Positions 9,237 to 20,169 of a DNA stretch of 64,000 bases are shown piece by piece. The stretch spans positions 124,001 through 188,000 of the forward strand of contig WNNJ02000823.1 of NCBI GenBank assembly GCA_012934845.2, given 5' to 3'. The notes beneath the pieces are model-generated. The model saw only the letters and a list, made by a program, of their open reading frames with translations, was not told the origin of the DNA and did no database searches. Source of the DNA: Pomphorhynchus laevis (Eukaryota; Acanthocephala; Palaeacanthocephala; Echinorhynchida; Pomphorhynchidae). Numbering within the stretch: position 1 is the first letter of the stretch; every line of letters starts with the position of its first letter. The position numbers and the translations under genes were made by a program.

Positions 9237-12200
9237 TCAAGATAGCAATCGATAACTCACATAACGTCCTGCTGTCTCAGATGTTCTCGTGATTTTAACA
9301 ACCTAAAATTGAATGTGCTTAAATTAAAACATGTAATTTTGTTACCTGTCCACGTTTCATTCCATAATATCTGGCGACGGGATCGCCTACTTGAATCCTT
9401 GGTAGCTGACTTTCTTTAAGTTTACTGGCTTGTTAAGAAAATTAACCGGCAACATTAATTATTTGTTAATTAAGCGACAATAAATTAGGCTATAATATTG
9501 TTAGATAACTTTTATTTTAAGTTTTTTTAACTTAAAATAAAATAATAATTTTTAACTTTTGTAATATTATTACTTTTAAATAATCAAGCATTGGTAACTA
9601 TCGAATGGAGTTTCTACGGTTTGACCATTTAAAAAATGAATTTAATACAAAATTATAAATTTGCGTAAATTATGATTAAATCACAGATTAATCTCTAAGT
9701 CTTTATTACATTTACTCACTTATTTAAAACACAAAAAGAAATATAATCTCAAAAAATTATATTAAATAGAATAAAAAATTAAATATAAAGATCTAAAAAT
9801 ATAAGAATCAAAGTTTAAAAAATTTAAATGTAATGTTATATTAAAAATGTAAAAATGATTTAAAAATTTATATTAAAAATGATTTTATGAAATACATAAA
9901 AAATAAATCGCAAAAGAAAAATATGTACAAATTAGTAAAGGATACTATCTATGAAGCAGTTCAATTTTTTCTTTGTCACTAAGAATCTCATGTTTTGGTA
10001 CGAGCTAAACAGCAGTATAAATTATAAAATTTAACCAAATTATAAATATCTCACTTGGTGCTCCGTGATGTTTATTAGTAACTCAGATTCGGTAAATTGT
10101 TCAAATCTGTATTTTGATTCCAAATCATTTAATGTCTATAAAAATATAATAATATGAAATAATTAATATTTTAAATAATGAGTAATAATTAAGTAATAAT
10201 AAATCTTAATAATTAATTTTAAGTAGAATAGTAAAGTACCTGTTTTGCAGTAGGCGTTAATCCTTGTTTGACAACTAATATTGCACGCTCTATTCCTTCT
10301 TCTTGCATTCGTTTACAGTATGCTCGGAGTTGACTAGTTCCGACTTTAGGCTCATCAGGAAAAAACACAAACATCTGGTTATTTTGGTCGTCATTGTGAG
10401 CTACTAGTATTATCAATTCACTGCGTTTTGGTCGGCCGTCACTCGGCTTATCCCCGAACATTTCTTTAAAATTTTCCAAGGTTTGATCAAGTTCATCCTG
10501 TGTTACAAGATATCCACGGTCATGGCATAACTAAATAAATAAAATACATTTTTAAAATGTAACATTTAGAAATTATAATTTAAATTTAAAAATTTGATAT
10601 TTAAATAGAATGACTTCTACTTTAAAACGACTTCCTTTGTGAAAACACCCTTGATGAATAATTATATGCAAACAAATTTAATGTATTATTTGTAAATTTA
10701 ATACAAATTTAAATTTAAAATTTAAATATAAATTTAAATTTAAATTTAAAATTTTACATTTAAATTTAAATTTAAAATTTAAATGTAAATTTAAATTTTT
10801 AAATTTAAATTTACCGAGCTTATTTATTAGCAGAACCTCTTTCAGTTATGTTTACCTCCATATTCAGAATGGGAATTGTTCCAAGTTGCTTAAAACAGTC
10901 TATGGTTCGCTTGATAACCAAAGACAAATTACCTATCACAATCGACAATTTTAGGCCCATAAGTCTAGTACCGGCTATAGCAAAAGCCTAGGGATGTGTT
11001 TTAAAAAGAGATTTTTGGATAAATACATAACTACGGTATCCAACTCTCAATTTGCTTTCGAACCTAACAGCAGTGCTACGAACGCCCTTGTCGCGATTAA
11101 TGAACGAATGCTAAAAGAACTTGACTCATCAAGCTGTCCCGTAGTACAAATTATTCAGGTCGGTATTTCAAAAGCCTTCGATTGTGTAAATCATCACATT
11201 TTAATCAGCAAGTTAGTTAAAAACAACTTCCCATACTGGCAGATAGCCTTTATTTCTTCATATTTACTAGATAGAACTCAACATGTAGGTTACAAAGAGA
11301 TAGTTTCAGAGAGTTATACAATGTCAATCGGAGTACCTCAAAGAAGTGCGTTATCGCCGTTTTTATTCGCCGTTTACGTTGATTATTTTTATTCTATTCT
11401 GCAATCCAGCGTATCTCTGAAATTCGCTGATGACATCTTTATAATTGTAAGTTCGTCGAAGTTCTTAAATTCTAATAGAGACGTTAAGCTAGAGTTGGAC
11501 AATCTGATTAAATGGACTGATCTAAATCTATCGAGCTTAAATAGATCAAAATCAAAAATTATGCATATCAACCTAAAGAGTCGACATAGCCCATTGATAG
11601 TCAATCATGAGCTGAAACGTGTTAATAGTCTTCGAATACTAGGCGTTAATTTTACCGCCAACCTGTCTTGGTCTCTTCATATTGATGAGGTCGTCAGAAA
11701 ATGCACTAGCCGACTTTATCTGCTAAGGCGCATTTCGGCATTAGGAGCCACTCCCACTCAGTTAGAGATTGTGTATATTGCATTAGTAAGATCATTACTA
11801 GTTTATGGATATCCCGTTTTTTGTAATGTAGCCTCACGAGACCTTCAAAAAATGTTAAAAATTCATAGATCGATGATAAATCATGCCTACAAATTCCTAT
11901 ATACATTAATAAACAATCGGCTACTAAAAGCATGCAACCGCTTGATTGCGGATGAACAATATGGCTTCTGCCAAGGAAGATCAACTACTGACGCACTACG
12001 ACTACTCATGAAACAGGTAAGAGAGCGGTTTTTATGTAAATCTGCACTTTACGTTACATTCATTGACTTTACGAAGGCCTTTGATTTAGTGAATAGGATA
12101 CTTTTACTTCGTGAACTTAATGAACATTTCTTTATCGATGGTTACATGCTGAACTTACTTTTACGCTTACTGACTCCAAACCAAAATATTTGATGGCATT

Positions 12201-15200
12201 CACCTATCAAGCAATAAATCCAAAATCGTGACTTGCTACAAGGGGATCCTTTAAGTCCTCTACTTTTCGCATTCTTTATTAATGACCTGTCGGGAAAAAT
12301 TATATCTGCAAGTAAATCGAAATGCATATTTTACGCTGACGGTGTTGCAATTTTGTCCTATAATCTTGAATCTGCTCAGATTGCACTCAACACTTTATTT
12401 GATTATTGCTTGGAAAACAAAATATCAGTAAACACGGAAAAATCAAAAATCGTAAAATTCCGTAAGGGTGGCCGATCAGCTTTTCTATGGTTCGAATAAA
12501 CTAGAATTTTGTTGCGAGTATTCTTATCTTGGCTTTATCCTAAATACTAAATGGACGTTCACCAACCACATCATTCAAAGTTGGGCGAAACTCACAACTA
12601 TCACTTCTTCATTCCGAAATATAGGAAATGCATCATTTGACGGAGCCATTAAATTCTTTAGAACTATGCTACTCTCGATTGTCACGTACGGTCTTCCTGC
12701 AATCTGGGTCGATCTCACAACCTCAAATTTTAGGATGATCGATTCCATGCAGTGACGATTTATCAAAAAGATAGTTGGAATCTCTCCCAAATGTTCTTCT
12801 TCTATCATTGCGGTTATCTCTCAAGTTCTTAATTGTTGTGTATACATAAAAAATATATTACGCTTAGGTAACCCTCCAGTACTTCTCGCTCATTTTGACA
12901 CCTTTGATATTTCAAAATCTCATGTAGATCCTGATATTATTCGGTCACCAGCATATCTCCAGAATCAATAGAAAGATCCGTTCAGTTCTTCACGACCACT
13001 CACTTGGAGAGCGTCGGTGCATGGTTACCATGATAAATTTTGCAACATAAATGTTGCAGAAGTAATCACTGCCAATGTCGCTTTTGTAATCTACCATGTT
13101 CACAATTGCTACATATATGTGAATGCAGACATTTGTCAAAATTCAGCCTGAGGCAAATAGACAGGATGTGAATTTACTACCTGATTGCAGGACATGAGTT
13201 CCAATGAAATGACAATTATTATTTAAAATTGTACTATTTTTTCAATTCTTTAATGTTGTAATTATGTGCCCATCGTCGAAAGGCGGCAGTGATTTAATAA
13301 ATTCCTCAGATTATTACATTATATTATTACCATCTTCGTACCGTCCTCTCTCACTTCTCCCAAATCTCTCTAAACTCCTTAAGCGTATCGTTCTCAAGGA
13401 AGTTAATACAAATCTATTTTCCTCCCTTCCAAGCTGCTTTTCGCTCCAATCACTCTACTGAAATGTCTTGTCTTAAAGTTTATAACGACTTACTCATATC
13501 GCGTGATCATAAATTATGTAGTGTCATAGTTTCTCTTGACTTATCATCTGCTTTCGACAACGTCGATCACTTGATTCTTCTACATCGTCTTCGTCATGAT
13601 TGTGGCTTCCCTTTACACACTGTGGCTTGGTTTTCTTTATATCTATCGAACCGTACTTTTCGTGTTTGTTTGAACTCTTCTCTTTCCTATCGTTCTTCCA
13701 TCCCCTCCAATGTGTCACAATGCTCCGTATTAGGCCCTTTGCTTTTCTCTCTCTTCTTCTCGGTGACTTGTCTTCGATTTCTCATACATTTAACTTCCAT
13801 GTTATGAAATATGCTGATGACATTCTTATCTATGCCCACGTATCTGCTTATCGTATTCGTGACCTTAGTGTTTCTGTCTCCAACTGTCTTGCCTCAATTT
13901 TCAATCATCTTTCTTCTATTCGTATTTCTCTGAATCCTAATAAATCAAAAACAACGTGGATCCTTCCTCGACGCTTCGGCGTAGAACCTCCCTTCGTATC
14001 ATTAAATTCTACATATTGTCGACACTATTCCTATTGTTGACAATATCTTTTTCTTAGGCTTTTATTTCGACAACCGACTTACACTTTTTTGTTGGAGATA
14101 AAGTACGCTCATCTACCTTGATTCTCCGCAACCTCCGTCAAATTCGTAGATTGATCGATTTCACTTCTTGTATGACTCTCATACCTTCTCTCATTTTCTC
14201 AAAACTCGATTACTGTCTTAATCTATTTTCCACATTACCTAAATCTACACTTCTTCCTTTACAACGCATCGTAAACGCAGCCGTCCGAGTTCTACCCCGT
14301 CTTCGTCGTTTTAATCATACATCCCACCATCTTGTTTCTTTCGATTTACCTATCATTTATTCTCGTGTTCAAATTTGTCTTTTTCTCATTGTTTTCGCCT
14401 TATAACTTTTCATACCCATTCATTTCTCAACATTTCTTTTCTCGACAATTATCGTCCTGTTCACTGTTTCTTGCGTTCGCGTAATTCCCTTATTTTACAT
14501 GTCCCAAACTACTCTACCTCTTTTGGCTTCCGCTCCTTCCTTGTGACTGCTCATCTCTCGTGGAATCATCTGCCTATTCATATCCGCCAATCAAAATCAA
14601 TAACGTGCTTCAAACGCTCAACCCAATGTCATTTAAACAATTAATTAATAAACATATATGACTTCTGAAGTGTGTTTTTTGTTAGTGGACTTATAGTATT
14701 ACGGAGAATTATGCATTCGGAAAGCGTAATATTTGAACATAATATAGAGTAAACTTATATTATTAAAAATAATTTTTGATTGAAAATAAAAAATATTTTT
14801 AGAATAATTTATAAAAAATCAATTAATAACAATCAATTATAAATAATTTTTAATTATTAAAAATCTACTACGGTAGTTTTTACAATTTAGATAAATTTTT
14901 ATATAAATTTTACATAATTATTAATAATTATGCATTCGGTAATAGCGTAATGTTTTTTAGGGTAGATTTTATGAAACTATCAACATAAACTTAAATGCGT
15001 GCGTAACTCATTTATCTCTTCTTATTAAGGATTTTCACTTTAAGATACAAATTGTACGTTAATTGCATTAAAATAAATCAACGTTTATCGATACTGCTTC
15101 AAAGTTCCAAATTTTAAAAACGGATATAAAAATAAAAAAATAATTAATATGTTAAATGTAAAATTATCAACATTTTTACATTAAAACTTTATATTGAGAG

Positions 15201-15296
15201 CATCGTTATGTTTGCATATTGAGTTAAACAATTGCTAACCTGGAAAACTGTTTTGCGCACCCTCCACATCCTGTAACATTCCGCCTCATCATCCAT
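9237..15296 (-). CDS. POLR2E: RNA polymerases I/II/III subunit RPB5 (RPABC1)
   Basis: Complete six-exon gene. Exons on the minus strand: 15240-15296, 10240-10530, 10055-10135, 9946-10004, 9346-9424, 9237-9302 (stop TGA 9237-9239). They give 210 residues, the length of the human protein. The N-terminal jaw domain includes [30 protein letters not shown] and VAHNDD..QMFVFFP. The C-terminal assembly domain shared with archaeal RpoH includes [28 protein letters not shown] and [14 protein letters not shown]5 is a shared subunit of all three nuclear polymerases. All introns are GT-AG: 4709, 104, 50, 521 and 43 nt. One codon is split (TA|T, Tyr) between exons 4 and 5. The large first intron holds antisense LINE remnants. 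A change from the usual RPSETAG to RTSETAG is visible near the end. Confidence 0.95.
10841..11879 (+). pseudogene. LINE RT remnant B1 (inside RPB5 intron 1)
   Basis: Plus-strand RT with [14 protein letters not shown], motif [31 protein letters not shown] (normally GVPQGS) and FADDIFI (motif C; normally YADD). It also carries [19 protein letters not shown] and a thumb-like region up to the junction near 11879. A stop at 10988-10990 breaks the start. The 3' part is replaced by another RT in the same frame, giving a fused open frame 10994-12193. Confidence 0.75.
11880..13140 (+). pseudogene. LINE RT remnant B2 (different family)
   Basis: Begins with RT palm sequence [16 protein letters not shown] and motif [16 protein letters not shown]. 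After a stop and frameshift it continues with [18 protein letters not shown] and FYADGVAI, in which motif C is YADG instead of YADD. The end has a Cys/His cluster [17 protein letters not shown] (13076-13126) of the kind found at the C-terminus of several LINE families. Several frameshifts and an altered catalytic Asp make it inactive. Confidence 0.7.
13261..14645 (+). pseudogene. 5'-truncated LINE family A copy
   Basis: Plus-strand, frameshifted copy of the same family as the intact element at 32952-37267. Recognisable pieces are [42 protein letters not shown] and the C-terminal [13 protein letters not shown]. It starts within the RT domain, so the endonuclease is lost. Confidence 0.8.
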
Positions 15297-15313
15297 CTAA
15301 AATAGTAATTAAA
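15297..15313 (-). promoter_or_regulatory. splice-acceptor-like site abutting the RPB5 start codon
   Basis: On the minus strand the ATG at 15296 is immediately preceded by ATTACTATTTTAG, an AG with a T-rich tract. This would leave no 5' UTR unless a spliced leader or an upstream non-coding exon is joined here. That suggests SL trans-splicing or a leader intron. The 330 bp between this point and the Penelope-like element (from 15627) must hold the promoter; I see no clear TATA box. Confidence 0.45.
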
Positions 15314-15599
15314 TGGGTTCAATGTTTAAAAAGAACTATTTTTAGATATGTACACGCAAAATAAAATGTCTGCTAAAAAACAGTATAACAAAATACAAAT
15401 ATATGTAATAAATGATCAAAATTGAAATGGCAACACGCCCCGCGTGAGGTAAAAAATTTATTGAATTTTCGATTCCAGTTTGGAATCACCATAAGAAATC
15501 TGAAACAAGTAAAATGTTAAGGATATAAAAAGAAAACACGTAAAAACAAAAATGCACATTAGGTAGGTCCTCAAGTTGTGCTGCCAGATCTACGCATGT

Positions 15600-16810
15600 G
15601 TTAGCAAACTTTACAAAGAACAATGCTTAATCCCGATTTAGAATTAAACGGTAGCCATAATTCTCATTTAAGCCCGGCTTCAATTCTTCAATGCAGAGTG
15701 ACTCGCATATTCGCCTTTCAAATTTTCTTTGGGCAGAATAGATAACTTCAACATTATCAAAATCAATATTGTGTCCTGTACTTAAGGCATGCTGAGCCAC
15801 AGCTGAGTGGGCAGTAGTGCGTGGGGCTGAGCTATGCTCTTTTACTCTGGTTTTTAAAAACCTACCAGTTTGTCCTATATAAAAGAGAACACAATCAAGG
15901 CAGTTTATTCGATAAATTACTCCTTTTATCTCATTGGTCCTTTTTACACTAGTCATCATTCTAATTGATTTATAAGTGCGTTCATTGTAGATAAAACTAA
16001 TGGGCAAATTATACTCCATTATAAACTTTATCACCCTATTTTTAACGAGCTTCGACACCCATCAACACTCTGGTAGTGTCAAAAAATGGGATAACTTATC
16101 AGGACCAACGACCGGAAATGAAGCATGACTATCCACAACCTTCGTTAATATATCAAAAAGCTTACTTTCAGGATATCCCAAATCCTTAAAAGTACAAATT
16201 AGTCTATGAAACTCACAATTGTGTTTATACAGGGTGCTACACAGTCTAATGGCTCTGAGGCAGAATCCCTTAAAGATTCCTAATTTTGTACGCACACTGT
16301 GGCTACTAAACCAATGTAGATATAAGTCCGTTTCTGTAGGTTTTTGGAACACGTTAGTGAAGAAATCCGATACATTGATCAACAAGTCTAAAAAGCTAAG
16401 ACTGTTATCCTGTGGCCAGGTAACATTTAATTTTATACGAGGATGGCGGGCATTTAGAAACTCAATAAACCGGGAAGCACTGTCTTTACCTTCTGGCCAA
16501 ATGACAAAAATATCATCTATGTATCTACGCCAGAAGATTGGTTTTATATTATACTCGGTCATTGCAGTTAACTCAGTCTTCCATAAATATATCCGCCAAT
16601 GTGGGACCTCACGGGGAATCCATAGCAACACCCCATATCTGATTGTACAAAACCCCATCAAACGAGAAGTTTGTGACCGTGGCCAGATTAAAGAAGGACC
16701 TGATAAGACTTGCATTAACATGATCAGACCATGGGAATTTCAACTTCTTTATTGCAGAATCGATATCCTCGGTCACTGGCACATTCGTAAAAATTTCAAA
16801 CTGTATTGTT
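15600..16810 (-). mobile_element. Penelope-like element PLE1 (RT + GIY-YIG nuclease)
   Basis: Minus-strand RT with RYIDDIFVIW (motif C; Penelope-type), preceded by FTNVPVTEDIDSAIKKL and NQIWGVAMDSP, which correspond to the DGVAMGSP region of Penelope RTs. It is followed by a C-terminal GIY-YIG endonuclease: GVIYRINCLDC, FYIGQTG, TRVKEH and CESLCIEE (15627-16058). RT and nuclease are in one frame, separated by a single TGA at 16062-16064; a further frameshift lies between 16609 and 16721. The N-terminal RT region is cut off near 16810, where plus-strand LINE sequence begins. Confidence 0.85.
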
Positions 16811-19089
16811 CCCGCCACCGCTCCTCCCATCCCAATAAAAACGATAACCCCGTGACTTTTGGTGCAGTTGCGGGTAGAATGACTGACAACGACATCAACA
16901 GGTTAGTCGACTCCACCAGACAAGCACTCTTCAAACAATTGGAGAACTTGATCCAGAAACAGCTTGCCTTATTTTTTACCGCTCCAGTAATCGCCGACCC
17001 TACGGTCCTGAAGGAATCAAAGAAAAGATGAGCATATTCACACATAGTTCCTCCTGTGAAGATCAAGAAAATGTTAAAATCTAAGGCCGAAGTCGCATCC
17101 GTTGCACTTATGGGAAATGAAGACAATGCCCATGGGCAAGTATCTTTCCTAATAGGGGCTTGTAGTGAAAAGGGCGACCTTTCCGCCCCTAGCTCAGTCT
17201 AGGTCATGGCGATTCCCATCCAGTTATTCTAACACAATGCAGAGTATTCCTGAGCCTTTTTCACTGAATATCCTTCAGTGGAATTCGAGAAATGCTTCTG
17301 CCATTAGGTTTTTATCTGGTAGAGATGCAGATGTCATAGTCCTTCAGGAGACGCGGTCTATCCGTCTCCCCCAGGACATTACTCGATTCATCCCTAAGCA
17401 CATTTATTCCCACTATACTCCGTACATAACCTCAGCTCACTCTTCTTCGTCTCAAGGTCTTCTAACCTTAGTTAAATGCTCCCTAAGATCCTCCCTCCTG
17501 TTAAACTACTCTTGTCCAGCCCTGTCTTGTTTGGTTATATCACTCTTTAAAAATGGTAAACGCCTCAGTCTAGCCAATATCTACATCCGTCCTGGTGAGT
17601 TTCACAAGAAACGTGACCTCCTGGATAAGATTGTGGAAAATTGGTATGACATGGTACTTGGTGATTTCAACGACAGAACTGGTCGTTGGATTAATGCAGC
17701 ACTTCGCAGAGCCAGGAACAACTATCTTATTCCTAAATCACCCTACCCTACCTTTTATTGCACATAAACGAACTCTCTCCTCGACATACTACTGATTCAT
17801 AAAAGGTAGTTGTTGAAACTCATCTGCACAGAGCAGTAGCGACAACATCTGACCACCTCTAATGACCTAGTTCGTTGGCGGATAGAGGAGGATACGTTGC
17901 TTTGAAGGAGGTTCCAATTTGACCCCATAAGAGTGGCTTTCTTTCAGGCAGCTATCCAACGCTTCCCCCGAATTGGGAATGAGAGTATGACCGAATTTAA
18001 TTCCTACCTCTCTTCGCAAGCTACCGTGTTGCTCTCTACAACCTGTAAAGGTCGTATTTACAGTCACATCCCGACAAAACTCAAGAACTTAGCTTATATG
18101 CTGCGTCTCCCTAATCTCTCTGTTTCTGCCAGACAGGTTCTCTCGAATGAATATTGGAGCACTAGGTATAGGTTCAAACTAGGTAAAATTGGGCAAGCAT
18201 TGCTTCCCTAAAGCCAGCCCAGTCTTCATTTTGGAAGATATTCAAGAAGGATAAATTTGTCTCTTAGAAGGATAGAGCATTGGGTTGGATTGGTAGTAAA
18301 GGTATTGATATAGTTTTAGATGCTCCATCCGATGTGACCGGCATCCACATTAGTCGTAGAATTTTTATACCTAAAAAAATCCGGTCTTCTGTCATAAAGA
18401 CCTACGACCCATTTCGACACAAAGCTCCCATATCTCCATTTACGAAAACGCACTTACGCGTTAAATCCGCGAGCATCTACGTAGTCGTAATTTAATCCCA
18501 CCAGATTTTCATGGGATTGTTATAGGTCGCTCAGTCCATTCAGCAATTATTGAGGTGCAGCAGTTCTGTTGATATAATAGCCATCATCTCGTTGTGGCTG
18601 TTTTCCTTGACTTTTCTGCTGTATTTGAACTATATCCATACCCTTCGTTATCTTATCTCTCAGGTTCCTCGGGTTGCCTGCAAGAATTGTTAACAGAGTG
18701 GAGATTTTGTTGTACACCAAGCGATTCTTCTATGAAGACGACCCTGATGCGCGTCAGTTCTACCATATTACGGGTGTGCCTCAAGGATCCCCACTGTCTC
18801 CAATCTTGTATCTTGCTGCCTCCATTATACTCTATAGAAAATTTAAACGCGATCAACATCTGGTGGTATACGCTGATGATACCAAAGCCCTATTTTCGGG
18901 AAGCGGGTGCAAAGCTGTAGTCTAGGACATCAGCCGTTCTTTTAAGATTAAAAGATCAGCTCCCCGCTTCCAATCTTATTCTAAACTCCAGCAAATCGCA
19001 GGTGGTTGTCTTTCGTGGCATCCATGCGAGCAAAGAAACTTAAGAGATTAGCCCTCTCTGCACTCTCCTTCATTTTGCAACCTCAACAA
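16811..19089 (+). pseudogene. decayed LINE J, 5' part (host of the LTR element)
   Basis: Plus-strand non-LTR element. The end of a first ORF reads VAGRMTDNDINRLVDSTR..FKQLENLIQKQ up to 17031. Then comes an endonuclease starting LNILQWNSRNASAIRF with VIVLQETRS and MVLGDFNDR (17250-17690). A frameshifted RT follows, with YHITGVPQGSPLSPILYL and VVYADDTKAL (18760-18890). The sequence stops at 19089, where the LTR retrotransposon is inserted, and resumes at 23032. Confidence 0.75.
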
Positions 19090-19187
19090 TGTGGTATCAC
19101 ATTTAATTACTTTATCATTTATATTTAACTTTACCTACTATTTGTAGATTCGTGAATAAAAGCCATTTATTCTCTCTGGTTATCACA
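19090..19187 (+). repeat. 5' LTR
   Basis: 98 bp, identical to 22934-23031. It contains a TATA-like TATATTTA at 19120-19127 and AATAAA at 19155-19160. If transcription starts at 19148 (see the self-primer), U3 is 58 nt and R plus U5 only 40 nt. Confidence 0.95.
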
Positions 19188-19188
19188 A

Positions 19189-19202
19189 TTTTATTCACGA
19201 AT
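19189..19202 (+). promoter_or_regulatory. putative self-priming primer binding site
   Basis: TTTTATTCACGAAT begins one base after the 5' LTR and is the exact reverse complement of ATTCGTGAATAAAA at 19148-19161 within the LTR. This 14-bp complementarity is in the position of a PBS. In Tf1/sushi-type elements the 5' end of the element RNA folds back on the PBS and primes reverse transcription. A TATA-like element lies 28 bp upstream of 19148, as expected if the RNA starts there. No tRNA 3'-end complement (TGG start) is visible. Confidence 0.65.
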
Positions 19203-19206
19203 TGTC

Positions 19207-20169
19207 TTGATAGATACTCTGTTCAAGCCGGATACACTCAAACTAACGACAGACTGTCCTGAAGCAGAACGCGAATGGCGTCACTGGCGATATCGCTTCG
19301 AAACATTTATCAAACGCATCAAAATGGATTCACAAGATGACAAACTTGATCTCCTGAAAATCTCAATTTCCGCTCAATTATTCGACAAGATTGACGAGTG
19401 CCTGGATTATGATTCAGCAATGAATGTCCTCGACAAAGCATTCATAAAATCTACAAATTCGGTTTACAAACGACATCTACTGTGTTCTGCACGACAAACT
19501 CTCGATGAATCGATATCTAACTATGTGGATCGTCTTAAAACACTTGCGCGACAATGCACCTTCAAAGATGTGAAAGCTAAGGAGCTGCGCGATATTCTTA
19601 TTTGCGATTCATTTATTACGGGTTTACAATCGAACGAGATTCGTCAACGCATACTCGAGACTAATGACATCGACAAAGAGAAAGCTTATCAAGTTGCTCG
19701 AACGATTGAAGCAGCTCAAACTTAATCAAACGAATATCGACACACATCCGAATTCACAGTAAATGCCTTAAGGGAAACCAAAGGTTCAAAAGGAAATACT
19801 GATATTTCTGAAAGTGAAGAATCTATTGCCGTAGCTCAAAAGATCAACAAGAAAAGGTGCTACTTTTGTGGTGGAGTTATGCATACACGAAATCGTTGTC
19901 CAGCCCGGGATGCTGAATGTTCATTCTGCTTAAAACGTGGACACTACGAAAAAGTTTGTCGAACTAAGTTGCTTCGATCTCGACGAAAATACAATCGTAG
20001 TACTCGACCATACGCGTCCGACTGTGAATCACTTAATATCATATCCTGTCAAAATGCAAATGGTGATGCATCTAAACTTGACGACATGACGGTACAAGTT
20101 CGCGTTGGAACACAACAGCTGGATGCTCTTATCGATACAGGAAGCTCTTCCAACTTTGTCGATTCATGA
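19207..20169 (+). pseudogene. gag: gag, zinc knuckles and N-terminal protease
   Basis: The gag frame starts at a TTG (19207), five bases after the PBS; the first in-frame ATG is only at 19324, so the original start may be mutated. Residues such as EREWRHWRYRFETFIKRI are typical of capsid in this Ty3/Gypsy group. A TAA at 19723-19725 interrupts it, then the same frame continues into two zinc knuckles (CYFCGGVMHTRNRCP; CSFCLKRGHYEKVC) and the protease active site LIDTGSSSNFVDS, ending at a TGA (20167-20169). Both stops are one C-to-T change away from sense codons (CAA, CGA). Confidence 0.85.

Larger units (their letters stand above)
10531..15239 (-). other. RPB5 intron 1 loaded with LINE remnants
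   Basis: The 4.7 kb intron between the 19-codon first exon and exon 2 contains three non-LTR RT remnants in the opposite (plus) orientation at 10841-11879, 11880-13140 and 13261-14645, plus AT-rich spacer at 10531-10840 and 14646-15239. The part at 10690-10815 is a degenerate AAATTTAAATTT low-complexity run. Donor is CAG|GTTAGC and acceptor is TTATTTAG. Confidence 0.9.

Noticed and set aside
16219-17031. 270-codon plus-strand frame as a gene
   Set aside because: Most of it is antisense to the Penelope RT. Only the last part (after about 16811) looks like the end of a LINE ORF1.
16062-20169. TGA might encode Trp in this genome, since several broken ORFs have a single in-frame TGA
   Set aside because: RPB5, CK2 alpha and the capsid-like ORF all use TGG for Trp, and RPB5 terminates at TGA. 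The TGAs in mobile elements fit simple C-to-T or G-to-A changes.
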